A DNA stretch of 64,000 nt, from the NCBI RefSeq assembly GCF_002794255.1, contig NZ_PGGW01000066.1, positions 124,001 to 188,000 on the forward strand, in the 5' to 3' direction. A model generated the notes under the pieces. It was not told the origin of the DNA. It saw only the letters and a program-made list of their open reading frames with translations, and ran no database searches. Below are positions 41,549-52,777 of this stretch, piece by piece (the stretch's first letter is position 1; each line of letters begins with the position of its first letter). Source of the DNA: Streptomyces carminius (GTDB taxonomy: Bacteria > Actinomycetota > Actinomycetes > Streptomycetales > Streptomycetaceae). The translations under genes were made by a program, and so were the position numbers.

Positions 41549-42172
<624 letters not shown>

Positions 42173-42190
42173 CCGGCCGCGGGGAAGGCC

Positions 42191-42712
42191 TCAGCGGCGG
42201 GGCGGCAGCCGGTGCAGGGTGACCTCGCGCAGTTCGCCGCCCTCGGCCACCGCCGTCAGGTACGTGCAGTACGGCTGGGCGCGGCGGTCGGTCGGCGAGC
42301 CGGGGTTGAGCAGCCGCAGCGTCCCGCCGCCGGGCCTGACCGCCGTGCTGTCCCAGGGGATGTGGCTGTGCCCGAAGACCAGGACGTCCAGCCCGGGGAA
42401 CCGCTCGGCGCACCGCCGCTCCCTGCCCTGTTTCGGCCCGGTCTCGTGGACCACGCCGAAGCGCAGTCCGCCCAGCTCCGCACGGGCCACCTCGGGCAGC
42501 CGGGCGCGCAGCTGTGGGCCGTCGTTGTTGCCGTGCACCGCGATCAGGCGCCGCGACCGCTCCTGGAGCAGGTCGAGCGTGGTGGCGTCCACCCAGTCCC
42601 CGGCGTGCAGGACGGCGTCGGCCTCCGCCACCCGCGCCAGCAGTTCCTCCGGCAGCCGCCTGGCGCGTTTGGGCAGATGGGTGTCGGACATCAGGAGCAG
42701 ACGCACGTCCAC
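42191..42712 (-). CDS. Metallophosphoesterase (YfcE/MJ0936-type phosphodiesterase)
   Basis: About 173 residues; GTG at 42710-42712 or the adjacent GTG at 42713-42715 is the start. Metal-binding motifs are in order: LLMSDTHLP (D and H), LHAGDWVD (D), VHGNND (GNND), VFGHSHIPW (GHSH). This is the classic calcineurin-like set of the YfcE family, which hydrolyses phosphodiesters. The physiological substrate is unknown. Confidence 0.9.
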   Translation of the reverse strand: MDVRLLLMSDTHLPKRARRLPEELLARVAEADAVLHAGDWVDATTLDLLQERSRRLIAVHGNNDGPQLRARLPEVARAELGGLRFGVVHETGPKQGRERRCAERFPGLDVLVFGHSHIPWDSTAVRPGGGTLRLLNPGSPTDRRAQPYCTYLTAVAEGGELREVTLHRLPPRR

Positions 42713-42880
42713 CACCGTAACGGCCGCCCGCCGCCCGCCGCCGGGCTCCCGGCGGCCCGTGTCCGGCGGCGGGCGCGTACACCATGTGGACACCTGTGCG
42801 ACGGGCGGACGCGTACCGCATAGGGTGATCACCGCACACCACCGGCGGCCCACCGCCGGCGAACCGAACTCGGGGGACGC

Positions 42881-43897
42881 ATGACGCGCACGGACGACAC
42901 CATCAGATGGGGCATCCTCGCCACCGGCGGGATAGCCGGAGCGTTCGCCCGGGACCTGGCCACCCTCCCCGAGGGGGAGACCGTCGCGGTGGGCTCGCGC
43001 TCGCCGGAGTCCGCCCGCCGCTTCGCCGACGCGCACGGCATCCCCCGGGCGTACGGCAGCTGGGCCGAGCTGGCCGCCGACCCGGACGTGGACGTGGTCT
43101 ACGTCGCCACCCCCCACTCGGCGCACTTCGAGGCCGCCACCGTGTGCCTGGAGGCGGGCAAGGCGGTGCTGTGCGAGAAGCCGCTCACCCTGAACCTCGC
43201 CCAGGCGCGGGAGCTGGTCGAGCTGGCCCGCCGCCGGAAGGTCTTCCTGATGGAGGCCATGTGGACGTACTGCAGCCCGGTGGTGCGGCGCATGCTCGAG
43301 CTCATCGCCGACGGCGCGGTCGGTGAGGTGCGCTCGGTCCACGCGGACTTCGGCATCACCGCGCCCGAGGACCCCGCGCACCGGCTGCGCGACCCCCGGC
43401 TGGGCGGCGGCGCCCTGCTGGACCTGGGCGTCTACCCGGTGTCCTTCGCCCACCTCGTCCTGGGCGCGCCGTCCTCCGTCGCCGCCTGGGCCCATCTGAC
43501 GCCCGAGGGCGTGGACGAGACCACCGGCGTCCTGCTGGGCTACGACAGCGGGGCGGTGGCCACCCTGTCCTGCTCCATCGCCGCCGCCAGCCCCACCGTG
43601 GCGGCCGTCAGCGGCACGCGCGGGCGCATCGAGCTGCCGCACGGCTTCTTCGCCCCCGAGACCTTCCTGCTCCACCGCGCCGGACACGAGCCGGAGGAGA
43701 TCCGTGTCCCCGGTGCCCCTGGTGCCTCCGGGGCGCGCGACGGCGCCGGGTACGCGCACGAGGCGGCGGAGGTGATGCGCTGCCTGCGGGAGAAGGAGAC
43801 GGAGTCGCCGCTGGTGCCGCTGGACGGCACACTGGCGGTGATGGCGACGCTGGACGCGGTCCGGGAGCGTATCGGCGTCCGCTACCCGCAGGACTGA
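42881..43897 (+). CDS. Gfo/Idh/MocA-family NAD(P)-dependent oxidoreductase
   Basis: 338 residues. The Rossmann start is IRWGILATGGIAGAFARDLA; the conserved VYVATPHSAHFEAATVCLEA and VLCEKPLTLNLAQA follow, with the catalytic Lys in EKP. The C-terminal domain has VFLMEAMWTYCSPVVRRMLE and GGALLDLGVYPVSFAHLVLG. Family members oxidise or reduce sugars, inositols or trans-dihydrodiols. The substrate is unknown. The cupin gene lies 61 bp downstream on the same strand and may be co-transcribed. Confidence 0.92.
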   Translation: MTRTDDTIRWGILATGGIAGAFARDLATLPEGETVAVGSRSPESARRFADAHGIPRAYGSWAELAADPDVDVVYVATPHSAHFEAATVCLEAGKAVLCEKPLTLNLAQARELVELARRRKVFLMEAMWTYCSPVVRRMLELIADGAVGEVRSVHADFGITAPEDPAHRLRDPRLGGGALLDLGVYPVSFAHLVLGAPSSVAAWAHLTPEGVDETTGVLLGYDSGAVATLSCSIAAASPTVAAVSGTRGRIELPHGFFAPETFLLHRAGHEPEEIRVPGAPGASGARDGAGYAHEAAEVMRCLREKETESPLVPLDGTLAVMATLDAVRERIGVRYPQD

Positions 43898-43958
43898 CGG
43901 CGCGCCCCGCCGGGGCGCGCCGCACAGCCGTACAGCCGCGTACCGGGAGGAGCCGCCC

Positions 43959-44465
43959 GTGTCCTACCCCGAGCCCCGCTACCTGGGGGAGAACGGCGAG
44001 ATCAGCGCGGTGTTCCGGTCGGCGCGGGCCGAGCCGGAGCTGGTCTCCCCGTCGGGCACCCGCACCCACTACCTGGCCACCCACGCCCTGACCGGTGGCG
44101 AGTTCGGCCTGTACAAGGTGGAGATGGGTCCGCGGGCGCCGGGCCCGAGCACCCACTTCCACCGCACGATCTCCGAGTCGTTCTTCGTGCTGTCCGGCGA
44201 GGTGCGGCTGTACGACGGCGACCGCTGGACCGCCGGGCGGGCGGGGGACTTCCTGTACGTACCGCCCGGCGGGCTGCACGCGTTCCGCAACGACTCCGAC
44301 GAGCCGGCGTCGATGCTCATGCTCTTCACGCCCGGGGCGCCGCGCGAGGAGTACTTCGAGAGGATCGCGGAGACGGCGCGGCGCGGCGGTCCGGAGTTCG
44401 CCGAGTTCCTGCTGCGCCACGACAACCACTTCACCGACCCCGGGGGCGGGCCGCTCAAGGCGTGA
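43959..44465 (+). CDS. Cupin-domain protein
   Basis: 168 residues from a GTG at 43959 with GGGAGGAG upstream. The cupin motif 1 is STHFHRTISESFFVLSGEVR (two His and Glu for metal) and motif 2 is AGDFLYVPPGGLHAFRND. The C-terminal extension includes PREEYFERIAETARRGGPE. It may be an isomerase, dioxygenase or binding protein; nothing decides it. A terminator follows. Confidence 0.88.
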   Translation: MSYPEPRYLGENGEISAVFRSARAEPELVSPSGTRTHYLATHALTGGEFGLYKVEMGPRAPGPSTHFHRTISESFFVLSGEVRLYDGDRWTAGRAGDFLYVPPGGLHAFRNDSDEPASMLMLFTPGAPREEYFERIAETARRGGPEFAEFLLRHDNHFTDPGGGPLKA

Positions 44466-44472
44466 CACCGGC

Positions 44473-44513
44473 CCCCGCCGACTCTCCCGGAGCCCCCGGC
44501 CGAGTCGGCGGGG
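44473..44513 (+). terminator. Terminator after the cupin gene
   Basis: 12-bp stem (44473-44484 with 44502-44513) followed by ACCTTTTCC. Confidence 0.75.
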
Positions 44514-44555
44514 ACCTTTTCCGGCGCTGCACCACCGCTCACCTGCGGCGCTTCA

Positions 44556-44567
44556 GAGAGCGCTCTC
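44556..44567 (+). promoter_or_regulatory. GAGAGCGCTCTC palindrome upstream of the GH3 gene
   Basis: A perfect 12-bp palindrome with the GAGCGCTC core of LacI-family sites but differing from the CebR box at the flanks. It lies 176 bp before the GH3 start. Confidence 0.5.
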
Positions 44568-44621
44568 AATCCGTCGGTTCCGGCGGCGGAATCCCGGCCG
44601 GCTCCTCCAAGAAGTGCATGC

Positions 44622-44660
44622 GTCAAGGGTCTTGACGGCCCATCTGGGCGCGTACATGAT
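44622..44660 (+). promoter_or_regulatory. Promoter and overlapping dyad of the GH3 gene
   Basis: GTCAAG-GGT-CTTGAC (44622-44636) is a perfect inverted repeat overlapping a TTGACG -35 (44632-44637); CATGAT (44655-44660) is the -10 candidate at 17-bp spacing. A repressor here would occlude RNA polymerase. Confidence 0.5.
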
Positions 44661-44742
44661 CAGCGCGGTGCGCAGGGGGAGACGTGTGTGACCGCATGCG
44701 TTCAAGCGCCGAAGACAACGACCGTGTCCGACGGGAGCCGCC

Positions 44743-47916
<3,174 letters not shown>

Positions 47917-47940
47917 TCCCCTTCCCGCACCACCCCTGAC

Positions 47941-47984
47941 CCGGTCCGCCGGGCACCCCGTCAGCGGGGCGCCCGGCGGACCGG
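47941..47984. terminator. Strong terminator after the GH3 gene
   Basis: A 20-bp stem with a single A-C mismatch (47941-47960 with 47965-47984) and a TCAG loop. Confidence 0.85.
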
Positions 47985-48260
47985 CGCTGTTGCCGACCGC
48001 TCCCAGGACAGTCCCGGTAAGTAGTGAACTCCTCGCCGGTCCGGGCCGGGCCGGGCCGGGCCGGTCTGCGCCGGACAGGCGCCGGCCCGGCCCTGGTCGT
48101 CACTCCTGGGCGGAACGGTGACGGTGTCCGGCGCCGCCCACGGGAAGCCGTTCGTGCCGAAGGCTCAATCGCCGCGTGGCGACGTGTTCCCTTCGGGACT
48201 CACCGCGTAGCCGGGGTGGCGGCGCCGTCGGAGTGCAGCCGGCCGTGCGCCGGTCCGCTC
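47985..48260. other. Non-coding region with a short GGGCC repeat
   Basis: No gene is supported. A run of GGGCC units lies at about 48045-48063 (GGGCCGGGCCGGGCCGGGCC). The rest shows nothing recognisable; together with the terminator the gene-free stretch is 344 bp. Confidence 0.5.
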
Positions 48261-49154
48261 TCACACCGCCGTGGCGGGGCGTGGCTCGCCGCGGAAGACC
48301 TGACGGAGGTGCCAGTCGCGGTGCGCGGCCGCGACAGGGCGCGTGCCGGACCGCGGGCCGAGGAGCGGACGGCCCGCGAGGGCCGTGACGTACTCGCGGG
48401 CGGCGGGGCTGCGGCCGGCGAAGCGCTGCGAGACCAGGACGCGGTGGTCCTCGCCCACCCCGAGGACGCCCTTGTCGAAGAGCTTGTGGTGCAGCGAGCA
48501 CAGGCACAGCCCGTTCTCGACCTCGTCGGGGCCGTCGAACGCCCACCAGCGCACATGGGCGGCCTCCAGTCCGACCGGCACCGGGCCGAGCCTGCCGTCG
48601 TAACCGCAGAACGCGCACCGGTGTTCGTAGGCGGTCAGCACCAGTTCCCGCATCCGCCGGTCCCGCTGCCTGCGCGCCGCCGGGAGGTACCCGGTCCCCG
48701 CCGGCTCCAGGTCCAGGCCGACGGCCTCGCACAGCTCGCCGTGGAGGGACGGCGGGAAGTGCAGATCGAGCAGCGAGCGCGCGATCCTGCCGAGCAGCGC
48801 CGGCTCGCGCCGCAGCGCCGCTCTCAGCTCCGGTGCGAGCCGTCCGGTGGCACCCGCCCTCCGCAGCTCCCGCACCCCGCTTCCCGGGCTGCCGGGCCCG
48901 TGATCGGTGCGCACCTCCCACACACCGTCACTAACCAGGTGGTGGAAGGGATAGGCGGGCGTCGTCCTGTTCGGCGGGCCGTACTCGGCCAGGAGCCGTT
49001 CCAGGTCCCCCTCCACGGCGCTGTAGCGCAGGCAGTGCTCCGCGTCCTCCTGGAACCGGCCGAGGGCGTACAGGAGCAGCAGCGGCTTGTGCGGGGCGCG
49101 GACTCCGCCCCGGGTCCACTGCCGCAGGTTCGCGGTCCGCTCCAGCCAGTCCAT
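48261..49154 (-). CDS. Probable phosphorothioated-DNA-binding HNH restriction endonuclease (ScoMcrA/SprMcrA-like)
   Basis: 297 residues. The N-terminal part (about 1-150) matches my memory of the sulfur-binding domain of ScoMcrA-type enzymes: LRQWTRGGVRAPHKPLLLLY, LERLLAEYGPPNRTTPAYPF and HLVSDGVWEV. The C-terminal HNH nuclease has a Cys pair CAFCGYDG, catalytic LEAAHVRWWAFDGPDEVENG and LCLCSLHHKLFDKGVLGV. Known members bind DNA with sulfur in its backbone and cut it, acting as type IV restriction. No dnd modification genes are present in the window, as expected for a host that restricts such DNA. Assignment of the N-terminal domain rests on recall, so an alternative is a generic HNH nuclease. 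Confidence 0.8.
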   Translation of the reverse strand: MDWLERTANLRQWTRGGVRAPHKPLLLLYALGRFQEDAEHCLRYSAVEGDLERLLAEYGPPNRTTPAYPFHHLVSDGVWEVRTDHGPGSPGSGVRELRRAGATGRLAPELRAALRREPALLGRIARSLLDLHFPPSLHGELCEAVGLDLEPAGTGYLPAARRQRDRRMRELVLTAYEHRCAFCGYDGRLGPVPVGLEAAHVRWWAFDGPDEVENGLCLCSLHHKLFDKGVLGVGEDHRVLVSQRFAGRSPAAREYVTALAGRPLLGPRSGTRPVAAAHRDWHLRQVFRGEPRPATAV

Positions 49155-49257
49155 GACGACTGATCGTAGGCGGGCTCTTCCGTCCGGCAGCCGGAGGGGA
49201 AGGACACGGGGCAGGTGTTCCGGCGCGCCCCGGCCGACCCGCGCCGGGGCGCCCCGG

Positions 49258-50130
49258 TCAGCGGCCGCAGCCGACGCGTTCGGTGGACAGCGCCAGGTCG
49301 TCCAGGCGCAGGTCGTAGGAGTCGGGGGTGGGGTCGCCCTGGTAGAGCTGCCAGCCGACGCGGACGGTGTCGAAGGCGGGGAAGACGAAGTCCACCGGGT
49401 TGCCGCCGTGCCGGGTGGTGGTGACGGTCATGTCGGGCTGGGGTTCGCCGTCGATCCACACCGCCACGCGGTTGTCCGAGGCGTCCATCTCCCACTCCAG
49501 GCACGTCCACCTCCCGGCCTCGGCCGGGGCGGACTCGCGCCAGTCGGTCCAGTCGCCCGTCGGGCCGCCGTCGGAGCCGATGCCCCACAGTTGCGTCCCG
49601 TCGCCGACGGTCGGCACGTACTGGCCGCCGATCGGCCGCACCACGCTGCCGTCGCCGCGGCCGCCGGCCTCGACCAGGGTGAAGTGGGCCCAGTCGGGCG
49701 CGGTGGGGAAGGCGTCGACCTTCACGCGCATCCGCCCGAAGAAGCTGTTGCCCGGCGCGGAGAAGTCGTCGACCTCCAGGAAGGCGTGACCGTTGCCCTC
49801 GGTACGCACCCGCAGTACCTGGTCCGGGCGGTGCCCACGGCTCCGCTCGCGCTCGACGGACAGCGCACCGTGCCGGGTGTCCACGCCCCAGTCCAGGCTG
49901 GTGCCCGTGCCGCGCGGCAGGTCCTCGAAGTCCTCGCAGAACAGCAGTGCCGTACCGGCGGTGTCGGCGGGGCAGCTGTCGTGCGGACGGTGGCCGGGCC
50001 GCTCGTGCGCGGGGGCGGCGGCACCGGTGGCGGCCACCGCGGTGGCGCAGGCCAGGGCGAGGGCGCCGAGCAGGCGCGGTAACCGGCGGGCGGGGGAGGA
50101 GGGGGAGGAGGGGGAGAGGGGAGGGCGCAT
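49258..50130 (-). CDS. Secreted Cip1-like protein, CebR-box controlled, with a TTA codon
   Basis: 290 residues from the ATG at 50128-50130; GGAG 7 bases upstream favours it over the ATG at 50142. A signal peptide ends about residue 40. The mature jelly-roll domain resembles the core of Trichoderma Cip1, a cellulose-induced secreted protein: NSFFGRMRVKVDAF, HFTLVEAGGRG, WTCLEWEMDASDNRVAVWID, DTVRVGWQLYQGD and the C-terminal LDDLALSTERVGCGR, which parallels DDISIASTRVGCG of Cip1. Codon 17 is TTA. A perfect CebR box lies 44 bp upstream. Cip1 activity is debated (lyase-like or cellulase-boosting), so the function here is open. Confidence 0.75.
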   Translation of the reverse strand: MRPPLSPSSPSSPARRLPRLLGALALACATAVAATGAAAPAHERPGHRPHDSCPADTAGTALLFCEDFEDLPRGTGTSLDWGVDTRHGALSVERERSRGHRPDQVLRVRTEGNGHAFLEVDDFSAPGNSFFGRMRVKVDAFPTAPDWAHFTLVEAGGRGDGSVVRPIGGQYVPTVGDGTQLWGIGSDGGPTGDWTDWRESAPAEAGRWTCLEWEMDASDNRVAVWIDGEPQPDMTVTTTRHGGNPVDFVFPAFDTVRVGWQLYQGDPTPDSYDLRLDDLALSTERVGCGR

Positions 50131-50173
50131 GGATGTCTCCATCGGGTCAGGTCGGAGGGGCGTGCGGCCATGC

Positions 50174-50187
50174 TGGGAGCGCTCCCA
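50174..50187. promoter_or_regulatory. Perfect CebR operator between Cip1-like and lactonase genes
   Basis: TGGGAGCGCTCCCA, identical to the box at 12318. It is 44 bp from the Cip1-like start and 171 bp from the lactonase start, so it may control either or both. Confidence 0.9.
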
Positions 50188-50358
50188 CCATGGCCGCCCG
50201 GCACCCTACGGCAACCCGCCGCCCGGCACCAGGAGTTGTCCGCGGCGAACCGGCGCCTCCCGGGGCACGCGGTATGTCCTCTTCCCCGCCGGACCACGGT
50301 GGTGATTCCGTACGGGGTGCGCACGTCAGCGCTTCCCGGATCACGCGTGGAGGAAAAG

Positions 50359-51552
50359 ATGACGGAACGGCACAGCCATCCGACCCGGCGCACGGCCCTG
50401 ACCCTCCTCGGAACGGCCGCCGCGGGAGCGGCGCTCGCCCCGTACACCACCGCCGCCGCTCGCCCCCGGCCCGGCGGCCGGCTCGACGGCGGGTTACGCG
50501 TCTACCTGGGCGCCTACACCGGCACCGACACCGCCCACGGCATCGGCGTGGCGAGCGGCGACGCCGCCACCGGCGCCCTGACGCTGGAGACGGTCGTGCC
50601 CACCGCGGACCCCTCCTTCCTCGCGCTGTCACCCACCGGCCGGGTGCTGTACGCGGTCAACGAGACCGTCGAGGGCCGGGTCTCCGCCTTCGCGCTCGCC
50701 GCGGACGGCACCGTGACGGAGGAACTGGGCGGGGCCGCCGCCGGCGGCGACCACCCGTGCCATCTGGCCGTCCACCCCGGCGGGCGCCACCTGTTCACCG
50801 CCAACTACACCTCCGGCACGGTCGCCGTCCTGCCGCTGGACCGCGACGGAGTCCCGGGCGACCCCGTCCAGGTGCTGGGCTACACCGGTTCCGGCCCCGA
50901 CCCGGAGCGGCAGGAGGGGCCGCACGCCCACATGGTGCTGCCCGATCCCACCGGGGATCGGCTGCTCACCGCCGACCTGGGCACCGACACCGTCCACGTC
51001 CACCGCTTCGACCCCCGCACCGGAGAACTCGCCGACGGCAGCCGGGCGCCGATGCCGCCCGGCTCCGGCCCGCGTCACCTCGCCCTGTCCCCGTCCGGCC
51101 GCACCGTCCACGTCCTGGGCGAGCTGGACTCCACGATCACCTCGTGCGCGTACGACGCCGGCCGGGCGGTCCTCACCCCGGCCGCCACCGTCCCCTTCCT
51201 GCCCGAGGGCGCCGACCCGGCCGGCACCACCGCCGCCGAGGTGCTGGTCTCGGCGGACGGCCGCTTCGTGTACGCCTCCAACCGCGGCCACGACCTCGTC
51301 GCCGTCCTGGCCGTGGACGCCGCCGACGAGACGGTGCTGCGCCCCGTCTCCCACCACCCCAGCGGCGGGAGCTCACCGCGCCACCTGGCCTTCGACCCCA
51401 CCCAGACGCTGCTGTTCGCCGCCAACCAGACCACCGGCACCGTCGCCGCCTTCCGGCGGGACCCCGACAGCGGAGGGCTGACCCCGGCGGGAGAGCCGCT
51501 GGCCTTCTCCCAGGTGGTGTGCGTACTGCCGGTGGCGGCGGGTACGCCCTGA
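50359..51552 (+). CDS. Tat-type secreted lactonase-family beta-propeller (6-phosphogluconolactonase-like), with a TTA codon
   Basis: 397 residues from the ATG at 50359 with GGAGG upstream. A twin-arginine-like signal (HPTRRTALTLLGTAAAGAAL) ends about residue 35. The mature part is a seven-bladed propeller of the YbhE/lactonase family: VYLGAYTGTDTAHGIGVASG, PSFLALSPTGRVLYAVNE, HPCHLAVHPGGRHLFTANYT, GPHAHMVLPDPTGDRLLTAD, GPRHLALSPSGRTVHVLGE. Being exported, it may open a sugar lactone such as cellobionolactone made by oxidative cellulases; that is inference. Codon 46 is TTA, implying bldA dependence. Confidence 0.85.
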   Translation: MTERHSHPTRRTALTLLGTAAAGAALAPYTTAAARPRPGGRLDGGLRVYLGAYTGTDTAHGIGVASGDAATGALTLETVVPTADPSFLALSPTGRVLYAVNETVEGRVSAFALAADGTVTEELGGAAAGGDHPCHLAVHPGGRHLFTANYTSGTVAVLPLDRDGVPGDPVQVLGYTGSGPDPERQEGPHAHMVLPDPTGDRLLTADLGTDTVHVHRFDPRTGELADGSRAPMPPGSGPRHLALSPSGRTVHVLGELDSTITSCAYDAGRAVLTPAATVPFLPEGADPAGTTAAEVLVSADGRFVYASNRGHDLVAVLAVDAADETVLRPVSHHPSGGSSPRHLAFDPTQTLLFAANQTTGTVAAFRRDPDSGGLTPAGEPLAFSQVVCVLPVAAGTP

Positions 51553-51587
51553 AACCGGTGGCAGGTCACCCGACCGGGGAGGGAGCG

Positions 51588-52106
51588 GTGGTGCGGGAGC
51601 ACACATGGGAATACCTGGCCTGGCTGGAGAGCCGGCTGGCGGCCGACGGCTGCGACCCGCGCCGGGAGGACTGGGCGGGCACGCCCGTTCTCACCGGCAG
51701 GCGGGCGGACTTCCGGATCTCCTGGCTGGCGACCAGCCTGCACCTGTTCACCTTCGCCGCCGCCGTTCCCGAGATCACCGCCCCGGCTGTCGAGTCCTTC
51801 ACCCGCCAGGCGCTGGACCGGGCCCGGAAGCGCAAGGGCGGCCTCCCGCTGGGAGCGCAGACCGGGGTGGCGGTCTTCCCCGTCCTGGTGGGCGAGCGGG
51901 TCGAGCCGGCCGCCCTGCGGTGGGCGGGCCGGGGACAGCGGGCCCGGTTCGCCCGGATGGCGCGCCCCGTCGTCGCCGACGCCGGGCGGCGGCGGGTGGC
52001 CTTCTTCCGGGGAAGACCTTTCGTGGGGCGGCTCTACGCCTCCCATCTCGTCGAGAAGGGGGAACGCTGGTTCCGGGCCCCGGGGTGGGAGTGGGAGTCC
52101 GGCTGA
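51588..52106 (+). CDS. Hypothetical conserved protein
   Basis: 172 residues from a GTG at 51588 (or 51591) after GGGGAGGGAG. Features: EYLAWLESRLAADGCDPRRE, FRISWLATSLHLFTFAAAVP, TRQALDRARKRKGGLPLGAQ, GVAVFPVLVGERVEPAALRW. It is soluble, basic at the C-terminus, with no motif I recognise. It follows the lactonase by 35 bp and could be co-transcribed. Confidence 0.7.
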   Translation: MVREHTWEYLAWLESRLAADGCDPRREDWAGTPVLTGRRADFRISWLATSLHLFTFAAAVPEITAPAVESFTRQALDRARKRKGGLPLGAQTGVAVFPVLVGERVEPAALRWAGRGQRARFARMARPVVADAGRRRVAFFRGRPFVGRLYASHLVEKGERWFRAPGWEWESG

Positions 52107-52126
52107 CCGCCGGGCCGCCCACCGGG

Positions 52127-52222
52127 TCAGCCGGATCCGCTCAGGGCCGCCAGGGCCGCGCGGACGGCGGCCACGGTGGTGCCGAAGTCGCCGTCCACCC
52201 GGACGGTGCGGTCGTAACCCAT
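52127..52222 (-). pseudogene. DUF302 remnant (first 31 codons only)
   Basis: From the ATG at 52220-52222, with GGGAG 6 bases before it, the chain reads MGYDRTVRVDGDF and TTVAAVRAALA and then stops. This is the N-terminal strand and helix of DUF302 proteins, normally about 130 residues. The rest of the domain is absent. DUF302 genes often sit beside CsoR-family repressors, which is the case here (52306-52602). Confidence 0.65.
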
Positions 52223-52305
52223 CTCTGACTCCCGGGATGCGGTGCCGTGCGGTGGTTCCGGGCTCTCGTCCCCGGACACCCGGGCGGGTACCCCCGGCAG
52301 GGGCG

Positions 52306-52602
52306 TCAGGCCAGGGAGAGGAAGAGCTTCTCCAGCCGGGCCCGCATCCGCTCCCGGTCCACCGCCCCACCGCCGTCCCGGCCGTCCGCGCCGTCCTCGG
52401 CCAGGCACTGCTGCAGGCCGGTGGCGATGACCGCGAAACCGGCCCTGTCCAGCGCGCGGGAGGCCGCGGCCAGCTGGGTGACCACCTCCTCGCAGTCCCG
52501 CCCCTCCTCCATCATCCGGATCACACCGGCGATCTGGCCCTGCGCCCGGCGCAGCCGGTTGATCACGGCCCTGAGTTCGTCGGCCGCCATCACCAGTTCC
52601 AC
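52306..52602 (-). CDS. CsoR/FrmR-family repressor, CstR-like (lacks the metal-binding His)
   Basis: 98 residues from the GTG at 52600-52602 with GAGAGGAG upstream. The all-helical family is clear: LRAVINRLRRAQGQIAGVIR, MMEEGRDCEEVVTQLAAAS, RALDRAGFAVIATGLQQCL. Cys37 and Cys66 are 29 apart as in CsoR, but the His normally four residues before the second Cys is Gly62. That pattern fits persulfide-sensing CstR rather than copper-sensing CsoR. It precedes the DUF302 remnant on the same strand and diverges from the alcohol dehydrogenase gene, its possible target. Confidence 0.85.
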   Translation of the reverse strand: MELVMAADELRAVINRLRRAQGQIAGVIRMMEEGRDCEEVVTQLAAASRALDRAGFAVIATGLQQCLAEDGADGRDGGGAVDRERMRARLEKLFLSLA

Positions 52603-52777
52603 GGCAACTCCTCTCGATACCCCGCCGGGTACCTTAGCCGCCGGCCTCACCCGGATGGCGCAACCCCGCGGTTTCCCGCCGTCCGTGTCAGGTGCGCCGG
52701 TGGTGTGTCCCGTCCCGCCGCGGGGGTACCGCGGAAGGACCACGGTCGCTACGGCACCGACCGACGGGAGGAAACAC

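Noticed and set aside
51855..51868. Possible CebR box inside the hypothetical gene at 51588
   Set aside because: Only the left half (TGGGAGCG) matches; the right half is not symmetric and it is within a coding region.
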